Positions 16,008-27,154 are shown, counted from the stretch's first letter. The stretch: DNA of 64,000 nt from Siphonodentalium dalli (GCA_032622095.1 CP136068.1:131323989-131387988); one strand, 5' to 3'. The notes: a model not told the origin generated them from the sequence alone. Made by a program: numbers and translations.

Positions 16008-16248
16008 AAGTACTCAATCCATGTACAATGTCTTTAAAGGTACTCAATCCATGTACAATGTCTTTAAATGTACTCAATCCATGTACAATGTCTTTAAAGG
16101 TACTCAATCCATGTACAATGTCTTTAAAAGTACTCAATCCATATACAATGTCTTTAAAGGTACTCAATCCATATACAATGTCTTTAAAGGTACTCAATCC
16201 ATATACAATGTCTTTAAAGGTACTCAATCCATATACAATGTCTTTAAA

Positions 16249-17745
16249 GGTACCCAATCCATATACAATGTCTATAAAGGCCGTACTCAATACACATACA
16301 ATGTCTTTAAAGGTACTCAATCCATATACAATGTCTATAAAGGCCGTACTCAATCCATATACAATGTCTTTAAAGATACTCAATCCATATACAATGTCTT
16401 TAAAGGTACTCAATCCATATACAATGTCTATAAAGGCCGTACTCAATACATATACAATGTCTTTAAAGATACTCAATCCATATACAATGTCTTTAAATGT
16501 ACTCAATCCATATACAATGTCTATAAAGGTACTCAATACACATACAATGTCTTTAAAGGTATAGTCAATCCATATACAATGTCTATAAAGGTGCTCAATC
16601 CATATACAATGTCTTTAAAGGTACTCAATCCATATACAATGTCTTTAAAGGTACTCAATCCATATACAATGTCTTTAAAGGTACTAAATCCATATACAAT
16701 GTCTTTAAAGGTACCCAATCCATATACAATGTCTATAAAGGCCGTACTCAATACACATACAATGTCTTTAAAGGTACTCAATCCATATATAATGTATATA
16801 AAGGCCGTACTCAATCCATATACAATGTCTTTAAAGATACTCAATCCATATACAATGTCTTTAAAGGTACTCAATCCATATACAATGTCTTTAAAGGTAC
16901 TCAATCCATATACAATGTCTATAAGGCCGTACTCAATACACATACAATGTCTTTAAAGGTACTCAATCCATATACAATGTCTATAAAGGCCGTACTCAAT
17001 CCATATACAATGTCTTTAAAGATACTCAATCCATATACAATGTCTTTAAAGGTACTCAATCCATATACAATGTCTTTAAAGGTACTCAATCCATATACAA
17101 TGTCTTTAAAGGTACTCAATCCATATACAATGTCTTTAAAGGTACTCAATCCATATACAATGTCTTTAAAGGTACTCAATCCATATACAATGTCTTTAAA
17201 GGTACTCAATCCATATACAATGTCTTTAAAGGTACTCAATCCATATACAATGTCTTTAAAGGTACTCAATCTCAATCCATATACAATGTCTTTAAAGGTA
17301 CTCAATCAATATACAATGTCTATAAAGGTACTCAATCCATGTACAATGTATGTAAAGGTACTCAATCCATATACAATGTCTATAAAGGCCGTACTCAATC
17401 CATATACAATGTCTTTAAAGGTACTCAATCCATATACGATGTATATAAAGGTACTCAATCCATATACAATGTCTTTAAAGGTACTAAATCCATATACAAT
17501 GTCTATAAAGGCCGTACTCAATCCATATACAATGTCTATAAAGGCCGTACTCAATCCATATACAATGTTCTTTAAATGTACTCAATCCATATACGATGTT
17601 CTTTAAAGGCCGTACTCAATCCATATACACTGTCTATAAAGGTACTCATCCATATACAATGTCTATAAAGGCCGTACTCAATCCATATACAATGTCTATA
17701 AAGGCCGTACTCAATACACATACAATGTCTTTAAAGGTACTCAAT
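16249..17745. repeat. Degenerate distal edge of the satellite
   Basis: Monomers here are more varied. Many carry TATAAAGGCCGTACTCAA (a three-base insertion giving a second 33-bp class), GATACTCAA or ACACATAC variants, and small indels near 16563, 17270 and 17568. The array ends at about 17745 against a dispersed repeat. Greater divergence at an array edge is expected where unequal exchange homogenises less. Confidence 0.85.
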
Positions 17746-17963
17746 ACTATCAGAACGCTCCTAAATTATTATTTCTTTGGCTTCGATGGGAGGGGGGGGA
17801 TATTTGATCCGAGTCGAGGAACCCACCCATCAAAGCTCAGAATGATCAGATATCGATTTTAAAGTTTGTTATTTCTCGAGATCTGCAGTAATAAGTGGCC
17901 CAGAAACACGTGGTGAAACGGGCGGTCTTGCGGATGAAGATGTATCTCTAAAATCAAGTGGTA
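17746..17963 (-). repeat. Dispersed repeat R1, copy 1, abutting the satellite
   Basis: Read on the minus strand, this matches copies at 26165-26490, 43795-44040 and 49246-49605. Shared blocks include CCACTTGATTTTAGAG, ATCGATATCTGATCA, CTTTGATGGGTGGGTTCC and GAAGCCAAAGAAATA. The end bearing GGAGCGTT joins directly to the satellite. The copy has no reading frame of note. Its class is unknown: it could be a MITE, a SINE or a piece of a larger element. Confidence 0.85.
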
Positions 17964-18000
17964 ATAATAACCACTTGATTTTAGGGTTATCCATCTTCCC
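17937..18000. repeat. Hairpin from two head-to-head R1 ends
   Basis: Arms of about 27 bp around AAATCAAGTGG-TAATAATAA-CCACTTGATTT form a near-perfect palindrome. It arises because the start of the minus-strand R1 copy meets a short plus-strand R1 fragment running to about 18000. Confidence 0.8.
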
Positions 18001-18090
18001 CGTTTAAAATATTGTGGATTTTAGCACTAAAAGCATTAAAGATCACCAGCTTAACATCCTGATGTAGTATATATAATGTTATATACTTAC

Positions 18091-18242
18091 CGCCGTATTC
18101 TGAGGTACAATGGAAGGTGTTTCCTCACAGGACTTGGTGTGTACACGGGTTCTGGCTCAGTCTGTATTGAATCCACGACAATGGACTCGGTGCTACCAGA
18201 CCTCTGTGTACAACTGGAACGATCAAGCGACTCAGAGGAGCT
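18091..18242 (-). CDS. SLC29A4: Probable SLC29A4-like exon (TM6-TM7 cytoplasmic loop)
   Basis: Between a TTATCCATTCAG acceptor and a GTAAGTATAT donor, one frame is open for 50 codons plus two bases. It is rich in Ser, Pro and Glu (RSGSTESIVVDSIQTEPEPV, then YTPSPVRKHLPLYLRIR). That suits the long intracellular loop of ENT4, ending in a basic stretch just before TM7. The loop is poorly conserved, so there is no direct homology support. The start phase (0) does not match the phase-1 end of the previous exon, so another small exon between 18243 and 24914 is required. This call is inference. Confidence 0.55.
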
Positions 18243-18972
18243 CTGAATGGATAATACACCCGTATGAGTTCTTTATTGGCAGAGGGTCCACGAAGTCAAC
18301 CTGTAACATTGGGCCATATTGTCTGATTATTATTCAAAATCCAGTCCCTTTGTTTTCCTCGCAAATTACTTTTCCGATTTTGACAAAGAAAAATATATTC
18401 CTGATTCAGGTTTCCAACTTTCCCTACACCGAAACCCCCCCTACCCCTTTCTCATGATTTTTTTTCCAGTTTGTAATTTCATGAGAAACAAACATAAAAA
18501 AACAGAAATGTCTCAGAATCAGTTGATTTCTCATTCATTGTGTATGACACAGTCATACAGGTAATACAAATTATTTTTTCCGATTAGGACAACCCCTTTC
18601 TTATGTTTTTTGTATGTTTTTTCTTCATGAGAAACAAACATAAATTTTAAAACAACCTTCAGTGTCTCAGAATTGGTTGATTTCTCAGTCAAATCATTAT
18701 ATTTACTGCACATAGAGGTAATCAAATATTAATTTGATCTCAATCTTACAGATAAAATATCAGATATGGAAACCTACAAGAATAAGTTAAAATAAAAATA
18801 TTTTTAAAATAATTTTCTTTCTAAACCCGCTAGCCTACCGAACTTGTTTTTTCCGACTTGTAATCCCAACCAGACATTTAAATTTCTTTAGCATTTGGCA
18901 GTGTAGACGAAACCTCCCGCATTTGGAACTAGAATATTCATGTATTTAAATGCTTACTAAGTGAGCCAGACT

Positions 18973-19003
<31 letters not shown>

Positions 19004-19804
19004 ACCCAGCCCTAACCCGACTTGAAATTTCCGAATATTGGAACGTAACTAATTATTTACAACCTATATATCACCCCTTATGTTTCAAAGTGTTCCATCT
19101 GGTAGCCATTTCATTCCGAACAATTTACCAACAAGTAAGAGGAAATGTGCGACTTTTAGCCTCAAAATAACAATTACCAAAAATACTTCTGGATAAACGT
19201 TGACTGGTGCATGAGCTACTCGGGTGAATCTATTATCACCATTTCAGTTCTTTATTGACGGATCTAGTGTCAACGAAGTTTACAAATACATCAATCCAAA
19301 ATAGCACCTGTGATGTGATATCTTCCGAAATACGAACACCATGGGACTATTGTATGTGTATACGCAACTTCCTTTTGCTATATACCGCCCACTAACTATG
19401 TGGATGGGGCGGGTATACTGGATTACATATGCGTCCGGTGTCCGTCCGTCCGAGCAGATACCATGGGTTGTCGGATCTTAATCATATATATATAGTTGGT
19501 ATGGATATTCACTGATCCAGTATATACCATAGGTCGTTACTTAGAACTGAACATTTCCCACTAATGCATATGAATCATTCTTCATTCTGATTTGTATTAG
19601 TAGTTTTTATGTCTGTCGTCTGCTCTTATTACCTGAAAACCACATCCAAAATAAAAATATACCGTTCAAATGTATACTTTTATAACTAAACTGGGAGATT
19701 AATCCATTCATCCATTCAGTATAGACAGGGTTAAGAAAACATGTATAATGTGTTCAGATAAAGTCAATTCAGTTATTGAGTCTGAGGCACGCTGCACGCA
19801 TATG
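18243..19804. other. SLC29A4 intron 3, left part
   Basis: Noncoding intron sequence with a 30-base C homopolymer at 18974-19003. Near 19660-19736 there is a minus-strand copy of a short dispersed repeat also seen at 62526-62590 and, weakly, at 59600-59645. I see no exon here. Confidence 0.6.
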
Positions 19805-20226
19805 GTGACCCGCCATATCAAATTCAGTCGTAAGTCGGGATTTTTTTTACCTGTGCCAATGCATTCTCTTATATATGCGAGTCGACCATAGGTCGCCTCG
19901 CATATATAAGAGAATGCATTGGCCTAACAATTTCTTACAATTTTTAGGACATAAAATAAAAAAACACCCATTACCCTGCAGGGAGCCCCCACACATATAT
20001 AGAAGCATATAGAAGAGTGTCGTCTGCTCATGTTTGTCTGGGGCTCTGTATGGGTGAAATTATAAAATTGTTAAAGAATACAAGAACAAATTATTAAAAT
20101 TGTAAAAAATTGTTAGGCCAATGCATTCTCTTATATATGCGAGGCTACCTATGGTCGACTCGCATATATAAGAGCACAGGGTAAAATAAATCCCGACTTA
20201 AGACTGGATTTTATATGGCGGGTCAC
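19805..20226. mobile_element. MITE with nested hairpins (422 bp)
   Basis: The outer inverted repeats begin GTGACCCGCCATAT and run about 45 bp each. Inside each end is a long hairpin built on CCAATGCATTCTCTTATATA (19850-19924 and 20117-20180). The same hairpin module occurs in TTAA-flanked elements at 56539-56931 and 57894-58113. No transposase frame is present, so the element is nonautonomous. A target duplication is not clear. Confidence 0.85.
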
Positions 20227-20990
20227 ATATAATAGGGCTTCACTGTAAGATTAGTATACCCATCAGAAAGCTAGAAACTCCGAAAGTTCGTTATTTCTCG
20301 CGTCTGTATTTTTTTTTTATCAAATTAGGACAGCACAGTCGTGTTTTAAACATACAGCCAGTAAGAAACGAATTGTATGCAATTTTGTGTATGTATATAC
20401 ATGTAAGGTATACGCAGCTGGAGTTATATCGAACCCTACAAAGGTGTAATAATAACAATAATAGAGGGGATTTGTTGAGCGCCTTATCCCGGCCCGAAGA
20501 CTCAAAGCGCTGGACATACATGTACAATAGAACATAAATGCATAACACAATAATATTTGATATGACAACCTCGCATACATACATGATACACACATTCACA
20601 CATGCTATTAAACACATTTCACAAATCAACAGTGATGCATATAGTTATAATTATGAAAACTGAAATTATCAGTTATTTTTGGTCTGAGATCAGGATGTTA
20701 ATTTTGATTCAGATGTCGGTGAACCAAAGTGTGATTTGAATAGGTGCGTCTTGACTCTTGATGTTAGTTTTGAAATTAGTTAGGTCACCGGAATTGTTTT
20801 CGTCTTTAGGTAGTTGGTTCCAGATAGTTGGTACAAAAATATTCTCAAGACCTTCGACCATATATATACATGTACGTTTCCAAGTCACGCCTCGGAACCC
20901 GCCAACAGGTTTGATGATTGCGATCGGTTAGAGTATAGCCGGATTTGTATGTATACGTAACAGTGAATCTATGTATATATGCAGGTTCCT

Positions 20991-21792
20991 ACACTCTTAT
21001 TACTAATGTGTAGGTTTTCTACACAAAATGTGTAGCCCTGCTACACAATCATTATTCAATTTTGATCTTAAACATATTTGTGTAGTATATGTGTAGTTTC
21101 ATATTCGTACACAAATTGTGTAACAATATTTACACATAAATGGGTAAATTTTTACACATTTATACACAACTGTGTGTATAAAAGCAACACATATCCCTTA
21201 CACATTTTGTGTAGGTTCTTACACACACAGTTCGTAGACAAGAAATACAAGTTCAGTAGTCCGACCTGTGGGTATAGTATTAAAGATATATGCAGATTTA
21301 TATGTTAAAACTTTCATGGCGCATAGTGGTGTATAGTATTTTGTTCTGTACTGTGAGTTTTTGCTTTGAATGAACAAACCAGGGTCGAGGCGTGATTGCA
21401 TAATATTAGTATTATTACAACAATCATAACAAGAGTCTAAGGGCAGTAATCGCCATGAAAGGTTTAACAAATAAATCCTCATATACTATTAATACTAAAC
21501 CCAAAAATTGGAATTCTGAACTTACATCATTGTCTACGATCGCTGTAGATTGTATTCCAAAAAATATACTCAAACAATATGGCCGTCACGTAGCAGACTA
21601 TGAAACTGAAGGCACCGCAGTGCGCATGCTCTACGTTCTTACACAATTGTGTGTAACAGACATTACACATTATGTGTAGAACGGCACTTGGTCAATGTAT
21701 TTGTATGTAAAACTATACACATTGCTATGTGTAATAACCGGGGTTTACACATTTGATGTGTAATCGTTTCTACACATTAGTTATAAGAGTGT
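20991..21792. mobile_element. Nonautonomous inverted-repeat element rich in TGTGTAG motifs
   Basis: The ends are inverted copies of ACACTCTTATTACTAATGTG (one mismatch). Both are followed inward by clusters of TGTGTAG/CTACACA short inverted motifs (20991-21240 and 21640-21792). The middle of about 400 bp has no recognisable coding sequence. Confidence 0.8.
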
Positions 21793-22007
21793 TATAGGTC
21801 CGATTTCCGATAAGCTGAAAGAGCACATTTGTTGTAGTTAATACGTTCGTTGATTGGTGTAACGCCAACCGCATAATGAATATAATATGCACAGTCATGC
21901 ACCATGAACGGCAACAATAAAAGAAACAGACGCAAACTGTCTTTATTATGAGGTGATCATATAGTGGGTCCTGCATAATTATAAATGGGGGGATTGTCGA
22001 AATATTT

Positions 22008-22136
22008 AAGAAATAACTCTTCTTTCGATTAAGGGTTAATAAATTATAACCGAAAGGTTTGAAGACAAATTCTATAATGCGTGTATATTTATCTTCAAAC
22101 TGATCGGTTATAACTCAAGAGTTATATTTCTTATAA
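22008..22136. repeat. Imperfect inverted repeat
   Basis: Arms starting AAGAAATAACTCTT and containing TTATAACCGA and GTTTGAAGA face each other around a short spacer. This is a probable small fold-back or MITE. Confidence 0.65.
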
Positions 22137-22479
22137 ATAAATCTGATGAAGTATTGGTAAAAAAACATCTAGTTTTCACCAATATATTTTTTATACTAAA
22201 ATTGATAAAAAAAATCCTTGCGATTAACAATTAAATCTTGGGAACAAACACCTAGCTGTTAATCACGAATCCAGTTCAAGAGAATCTTCATAACCAGCAT
22301 TTTCATTGGTCGATCTATTGAAACCAACAATTATGGCGTCGTTCCAATGCGTGCCAACTGCACCGTCCTGTGCCCTATGCATAGAGTGACCTACATGTAT
22401 ATACATGCATATACGCCATTTAAGCGTTACATCATGGAGATTAACACTGAATAACATGCGTTTGACTTCGTGTTGGCTA

Positions 22480-22925
22480 TCCGGTTTCTTGCCGATACAT
22501 ATGTCGGGTACCGACTGCGTGCACGAAATAGTTGCCACCATGATAGTATACTGGATTGACTGTACCGGCCTGTACCGACTAACTGATGGTAAACTCCACA
22601 CATCATGCCGAATCGACTCCGGCACCGGCCGGTATAAGCTACCGTCACCTAATTACATTCTATATAAAAGTAATAAATATAAACTTTTCAATGATATAAT
22701 GACAGAATATGTCAAATAACGTTGTATTGTGGTAATTTACTCGGAAATAACACAAGGTGGACTTTTTGGCTACTTCTGGCCGATAACGACTGCATGCACG
22801 AAAAATTGCCATCATGTTGTTGACTGTACCGGCCAATGCCGGCAGACTGTTGGCATGCCGGTGCCAGCACTGTCGGTATGAACTAGAATGCGGCCGGTAC
22901 CGGCCGGCACCAGCATGTTTACTGG
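22480..22925. repeat. Diverged duplicated CCGGCC-rich segment
   Basis: Segments at about 22500-22630 and 22790-22920 share CGACTGC-TGCACGAAA, TGACTGTACCGGCC and repeated GCCGGTACCGGCC-like motifs. They are diverged copies of one repeat. Neither holds a credible gene. Confidence 0.55.
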
Positions 22926-23151
22926 GACGTTATCGAGAAATGACCTTAATGTTTGAGGTAGTGACAACAATATTCCGTGAATTAATTATGACTAAAGTAT
23001 TATAAATTTAACTCAGTTTAAAGGCCAACTCAGTTTTCGAACCCCCAGATCACATATTATAATACATGCCATTTTATATACCATTTGAAAGAGGAAGCTC
23101 CAAAACATTGTACATGTATTATCAACTTATGCGGTGAGCATGTTGTTTTTG

Positions 23152-24402
23152 ACTACAGTGACATCGGCTACTTATTCCCAGTTCCTTATTCCTTATTCGG
23201 AAACATTATATATAGACCAAATAAACGGTGCGGTAGGGTGGCCCACCCCAAAACTAGATATAAAAACCGAAAACCGCACGCCTCTAGCCCATACGGTTGC
23301 CACAGTAGGTGGCCAAAGTGGCAACCATAGCCGTTTTGGTATTTATGAACTGATTTTGACCAAATAAAAGGTGCGGTAGGGTGGCCCACCCCAAAATTAG
23401 ATATAAAAACCGAAAACCGCACCCCTCTATCCCATACGGTTGCCACAGTAGGTGGCCAAAGTGGCAACAATAGCCGTTTTGGTATTTATGAACCGATTTT
23501 GACCAAATAAACGGTGCGGTAGGGTGGCCCACCCCAAAAATATAAAAACCGAAAACCGCACCCCTCTATCCCATACGGTTGCCACAGTAGGTGGCCAAAG
23601 TGGCAACCATAGCCGTTTTGGTATTTATGAACTGATTTTGACCAAATAAAAGGTTATGGTTGCCACTTTGACCACCTACTGTGGCAACCGTATGGGATAG
23701 AGGGGTGCGGTTTTCGGTTTTTATATTTTTGGGGTGGGCCATCCTACCGCATCTTTTATTTGGTCAAAATCGGTTCATAAATACCAAAACGGCTATGGTT
23801 GCCACTTTGGCCACCTACTATGGCAACCGTATGGGCTAGAGGCGTGCGGTTTTCGGTTTTTTATATCTAATTTTGGGGTGGGCCACCCTACCGCACCGTT
23901 TTATTTGGTCAAAATCGGTTCATAAATACCAAAACGGCTATGGTTGCCACTTTGGCCACCTACTGTGGCAACCGTATTGGCTAGATGGGTGCGGTTTTCG
24001 GTTTTTATATCTAATTTTGGGGTGGGCCACCATACCGCACCGTTTATTTGGTCAAAATCGGTTCATAAATACCAAAACGGCCATGGTTGCCACTTTGACC
24101 ACCTACTGTTGTAACCGTATGGGATAGAGGGGTGCGGTTTTCGATTTTTATATCTAATTTTGGGGTGGGCCACCCTATCGCACCTTTTATTTGGTCAAAA
24201 TCGGTTCATAAATACCAAAACGGCTATGGTTGCCACTTTGGCCACCTACTGTGGCAACCGTATGGGCTAGAGGGGTGCGGTTTTCGGTTTTTATATCTAA
24301 TTTTGGGGTGGGCCACCCTACCGCATCGTTTATTTGGTCAATATATAATGTTTCCGAATAAGGAATAAGGAACTGGGAATAAGTAGCCGATGTCACCGTA
24401 GT
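23152..24402. mobile_element. Fold-back element with tandem-repeat arms
   Basis: The termini are inverted copies of a roughly 55-bp sequence beginning ACTAC(A/G)GTGACATCGG. Inside them, about 145-bp units containing GGTGCGGTAGGGTGGCCCAC and CCATACGGTTGCCAC are stacked head to tail. There are about three units on the left, and the inverted right arm has about five. The switch is near 23650. The structure matches Drosophila-type fold-back elements in form. Reading frames across it (GHPTAPFIWSKSVHKYQNGY and similar) are repeat artefacts. Confidence 0.9.
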
Positions 24403-24914
24403 TGTTTTTGTTGAGGTAGCGACGTGATTTTTGTGCTTAAGTTTCTGCAAAGTCTATTATTTTCAATGGAAGTGGAATAACTATATATCTTAGTTAGAGT
24501 TGTGTTGCATTCTGGAAGCGAGACAGGGGAAATGTTTCTATGATTTCAGCTATTACTCCATGGGCACCTTCTGAGACATGCATTTATAAACGTTCCAACT
24601 GGTGATGAATCATAGTGTTTTAATCATATGGTATATCATATATTGTTATTAAAAACCGTATATGAAGGCACTATAAAAAACATAATCGGTGACTCGAACA
24701 TTATATATATATCTTTAAAATATAAACTATAGCTTCACGCTAAGCTCCGGTCTATGCATGTGGATGACTCCTTATGGTGTACATGCATGACGCTGAATGC
24801 TTTTGAAATGTGAAGAAATATACGTGAATCTTACTAAGCTTACTTCTTCTCTTGTTGCTATTGACGACGTGATTCCCATCCTGTCATCGGTCTCGACTCG
24901 TAGCTCACACATAC

Positions 24915-25082
24915 CCATGTGGAATTGCACAAAGTTCGTTCTCCGTGACACGTGGAAGATGGCACAACACAAGCACACGATAACCAATGACACAATGAAG
25001 AAAATCATCGTATTAATCCTCTGATCTCGAAGTAAGGCTTTTGTCAGGGCGCGGTTTATAGATACTAACAGCCCGGCCGCAC
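24915..25082 (-). CDS. SLC29A4: SLC29A4-like coding exon 3 (TM5-TM6)
   Basis: This 168-bp exon has acceptor CTCGTCCCCAG and donor GTATGT, phase 1 to phase 1. With the A from exon 2 it begins S-AAGLLVSINRALTKALLRDQ, then RINTMIFFIVSLVIVCLCCA, then IFHVSRRTNFVQFHM. This matches TM5 and TM6 of ENT4, including IFF.VS and the basic RR-x-x-FV stop-transfer end. In frame, the next codon starts with G from this exon. No downstream stop is needed because a good donor sits exactly where similarity ends. Confidence 0.92.
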
Positions 25083-25194
25083 CTGGGGACGAGAGCGGAA
25101 TGTATAACGTATATTAGGGAGATGTATAAAAATGTAACAACCTGTTCAGTCTGAACTAACGCAGACCATATAAGCGAGATAACTGAGTCGCGGC

Positions 25195-25672
25195 CGCGTA
25201 TTGGGTTCACCCAGCTCCGTTCCGTGGTTAGAGAGATTCTTCCAGTCCCGGTTCCGTGGTTTTAGTGCTACTGGTAAAAGTTTTGGAGTAGCATTTCCAT
25301 ATACATGTATAGAGCTTTTGGATTATTCATGACTTCCATATATGGAATGCTACTCCAAAACTTTTACATGTAGCACTAAAACCACGGAACCGGACCTGGT
25401 GGATCCAATATGGCCGCGAGTTAGTGACAGGGCGTATTGGATTCATCCAGCCCCGTTCCGTGGTTTCAGAGATTCATCCAGCCTAGGTTCCGTAGTGTTA
25501 GTGCTACAGGTCAAAGTTTTGGAGTAGCATTTCCATATATATGGAGCTTTTAAATATTCATGACTTCCATATATGGAAATGCTACTGCAGAACTTTGACC
25601 TATAGCACTAAAGCACGGAACCGGGCCTGGTGGATCAAATATGGCCGCGAGTTAGTGACAGGGCGTATATTG
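25195..25672. repeat. Tandem pair of about 240-bp hairpins
   Basis: Two head-to-tail units each contain a long palindrome with arms starting CCGGTTCCGTGGTTTTAGTG and GTTTTGGAGTAGCATTTCCA. Both units share flanks with GGCCGCGAGTTAGTGACAGG. It lies in SLC29A4 intron 2, about 110 bp from exon 3. Confidence 0.88.
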
Positions 25673-26164
25673 AGCAACTCCGCGTTTTGATAGTCTGAAA
25701 CAATAGCAGGAAATCCTATTAATTAAAAAGGTATATGTATTGTGTTAGTGCAGCCAACCACGAATCGCAACTCATGTGCATGCTCCGCGGTGTCAATCAG
25801 AATATATAGTCGCGTGGAACTAAAATTGTAATGCGTAACGTGGGTGGTTACATCATATCTCCACATATCACAGCTATGCATGATGGGCATTTTGAAAATA
25901 AATTATCTACGGGGAAAGCCCTGGTATTCAATACTATACATCTCCCCGTGCGCCTAAGGCCAGCACTGGCCCCTGCATGGACACCCTACAGATACAGATA
26001 TCTATCCAATTGTCTGGGATTTACAGTTCACGATTCACAAGCTCAAGGTGCAGACGGTCCCCATAGCATCAGGTTACAACAACAACAACAGAAACAACAA
26101 CAACAACAAAACATTTCTTCAAAATACGCTTTAGTTATCAAAATAGAGTAATTACAACAAAATA

Positions 26165-26490
26165 ATGCTAACCACTGTCAACTGTGGTATAAAATTTCCC
26201 AAAACGTTTTATTTATAAACATGTTGTTCAACGAGATATGACGGTATTATCACTTGATTACCACTTGATTTTAAAGTTATCCATCTTCGGCCGCAATTTT
26301 GTCTGAGACCGTCGCCACAAATAAGTACATATCTCGAGAAATAACAAATTTGAAAAATCGATATCTGATCACTCTGAGCTTTGATGGGTGGGTTTCTCGA
26401 CTCGAATCAAATATTGTTGACCCCGAAGCCAAAGAAATAGTAATTTGGGAACGTTAATTCGGAATATGAATCTTTAAAGATATGAGTATA
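26165..26490 (+). repeat. Dispersed repeat R1, copy 2
   Basis: This copy is nearly full length, from CCACTGTCAACTGTGGTAT to a degenerate end GGAATATGAATCTTTAAAGA. It shares the R1 blocks listed for copy 1. The end region aligns with the satellite-like tail of copy 3 but is diverged. A CAA-rich stretch sits just upstream at 26078-26109. Confidence 0.85.
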
Positions 26491-26539
26491 TTATAGCTGA
26501 AGGGATTATTGTAGACATATTTGTAAGTTTGGTACCTAT

Positions 26540-26680
26540 AACTTTGGGAAGATGTGTTTTGGGTATCCAGTTTGACCTTTGCATTGTTTTGAGCACATCA
26601 ATGTTGAAGAAATATTGCATGCTATAAAATGGCGCATGGGCACTCATCTTCAAAATTTAGATTTCTGACTAATAATTGCC
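26540..26680 (+). repeat. Repeat shared with 39262-39390
   Basis: It shares TGACCTTTGC, TGTTTTGAGCACA and GGCGCATG..CATCTTCAAAA with the middle of the MITE at 39227-39508. It is therefore probably a fragment of that family without its inverted ends. Confidence 0.55.
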
Positions 26681-27154
26681 TTTTCTCGGCAAAATATAAC
26701 TTATAGTATACATTATAAAAAATTGATCATAATGTTTTTCAGAAGTACATTAAACTGGATCTATATACCTAAAATTTCCCTATCCCAATTTGATGTAAAT
26801 ATACAATCATGCGTTCCCCAGAATTTCAGCAGTTATAACAACCATTGTTATGTAGTCTACGCCGATCACCATATATCAGTATTCGCGCGCATGCATACGT
26901 GATTTATACGGTCATTTGTCGACTATTACTCAACGTCTGCCATCCTGCATGATTTTATTGCCAACAACCAGAGCTGGGAGTTAATTATGGTGTCATCATT
27001 TATGCAGTGCTGTTGAGCATCCGACAAAAAAAAACCAACCAGCCTGTCTGCATTTCGGAGGGCCGCACATTGATTGCAGTACCAATTTCATTTGTACTAT
27101 CGATTGAGGAGACTTCATTGCCGACCAATGCCCTTTTCGATTTAATAGACTTAC

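Larger units (their letters stand above)
1..17745. repeat. 30/33-bp satellite array
   Basis: The stretch is built almost entirely from a 30-bp unit beginning TTTAAAGGTACTCAATCC and ending in ACAATGTC. A 33-bp form carries one extra triplet (TCA or TCC) at a fixed place. Diagnostic variants are GGT/AGT/TGT after TTTAAA, ATATAC/ATGTAC, and a GGC form. I estimate about 580 monomers. Because both unit lengths are multiples of three and the unit lacks stops in two plus frames, frames stay open for up to 17 kb (peptide repeat YNVFKGTQSI). The minus frame (DIVYGLSTFK) is broken wherever the TCA triplet makes TGA. The array continues past the left edge of the window. Confidence 0.98.

Noticed and set aside
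19-16956. A 5645-codon plus-strand protein of repeated YNVFKGTQS(S)I
   Set aside because: Every frame property follows from a stop-free 30/33-bp tandem repeat. Two plus frames and long parts of a minus frame are open at once, and the repeat starts beyond the window without a gene context. No signal peptide, unique domain or splice evidence is seen.
1-17745. CRISPR array
   Set aside because: Units are contiguous with no unique spacers, and the genome is eukaryotic.
18110-18457. A 115-aa plus-strand gene
   Set aside because: It overlaps a better minus-strand exon candidate with both splice sites and has no recognisable family.
21455-21679. A splice-flanked exon on the minus strand ending at the ACTTAC near 21519
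   Set aside because: The donor-like sequence lies inside an inverted-repeat element. The frame reaching it carries a stop and shows no transporter similarity.
23085-24450. Proteins such as GHPTAPFIWSKSVHKYQNGY on both strands
   Set aside because: Translations of the 145-bp repeat in a fold-back element. The same peptides appear in both orientations.
24772-25008. A 78-aa minus-strand membrane protein
   Set aside because: It is SLC29A4 exon 3 read past its donor at 24914. The true exon starts further upstream at 25082.
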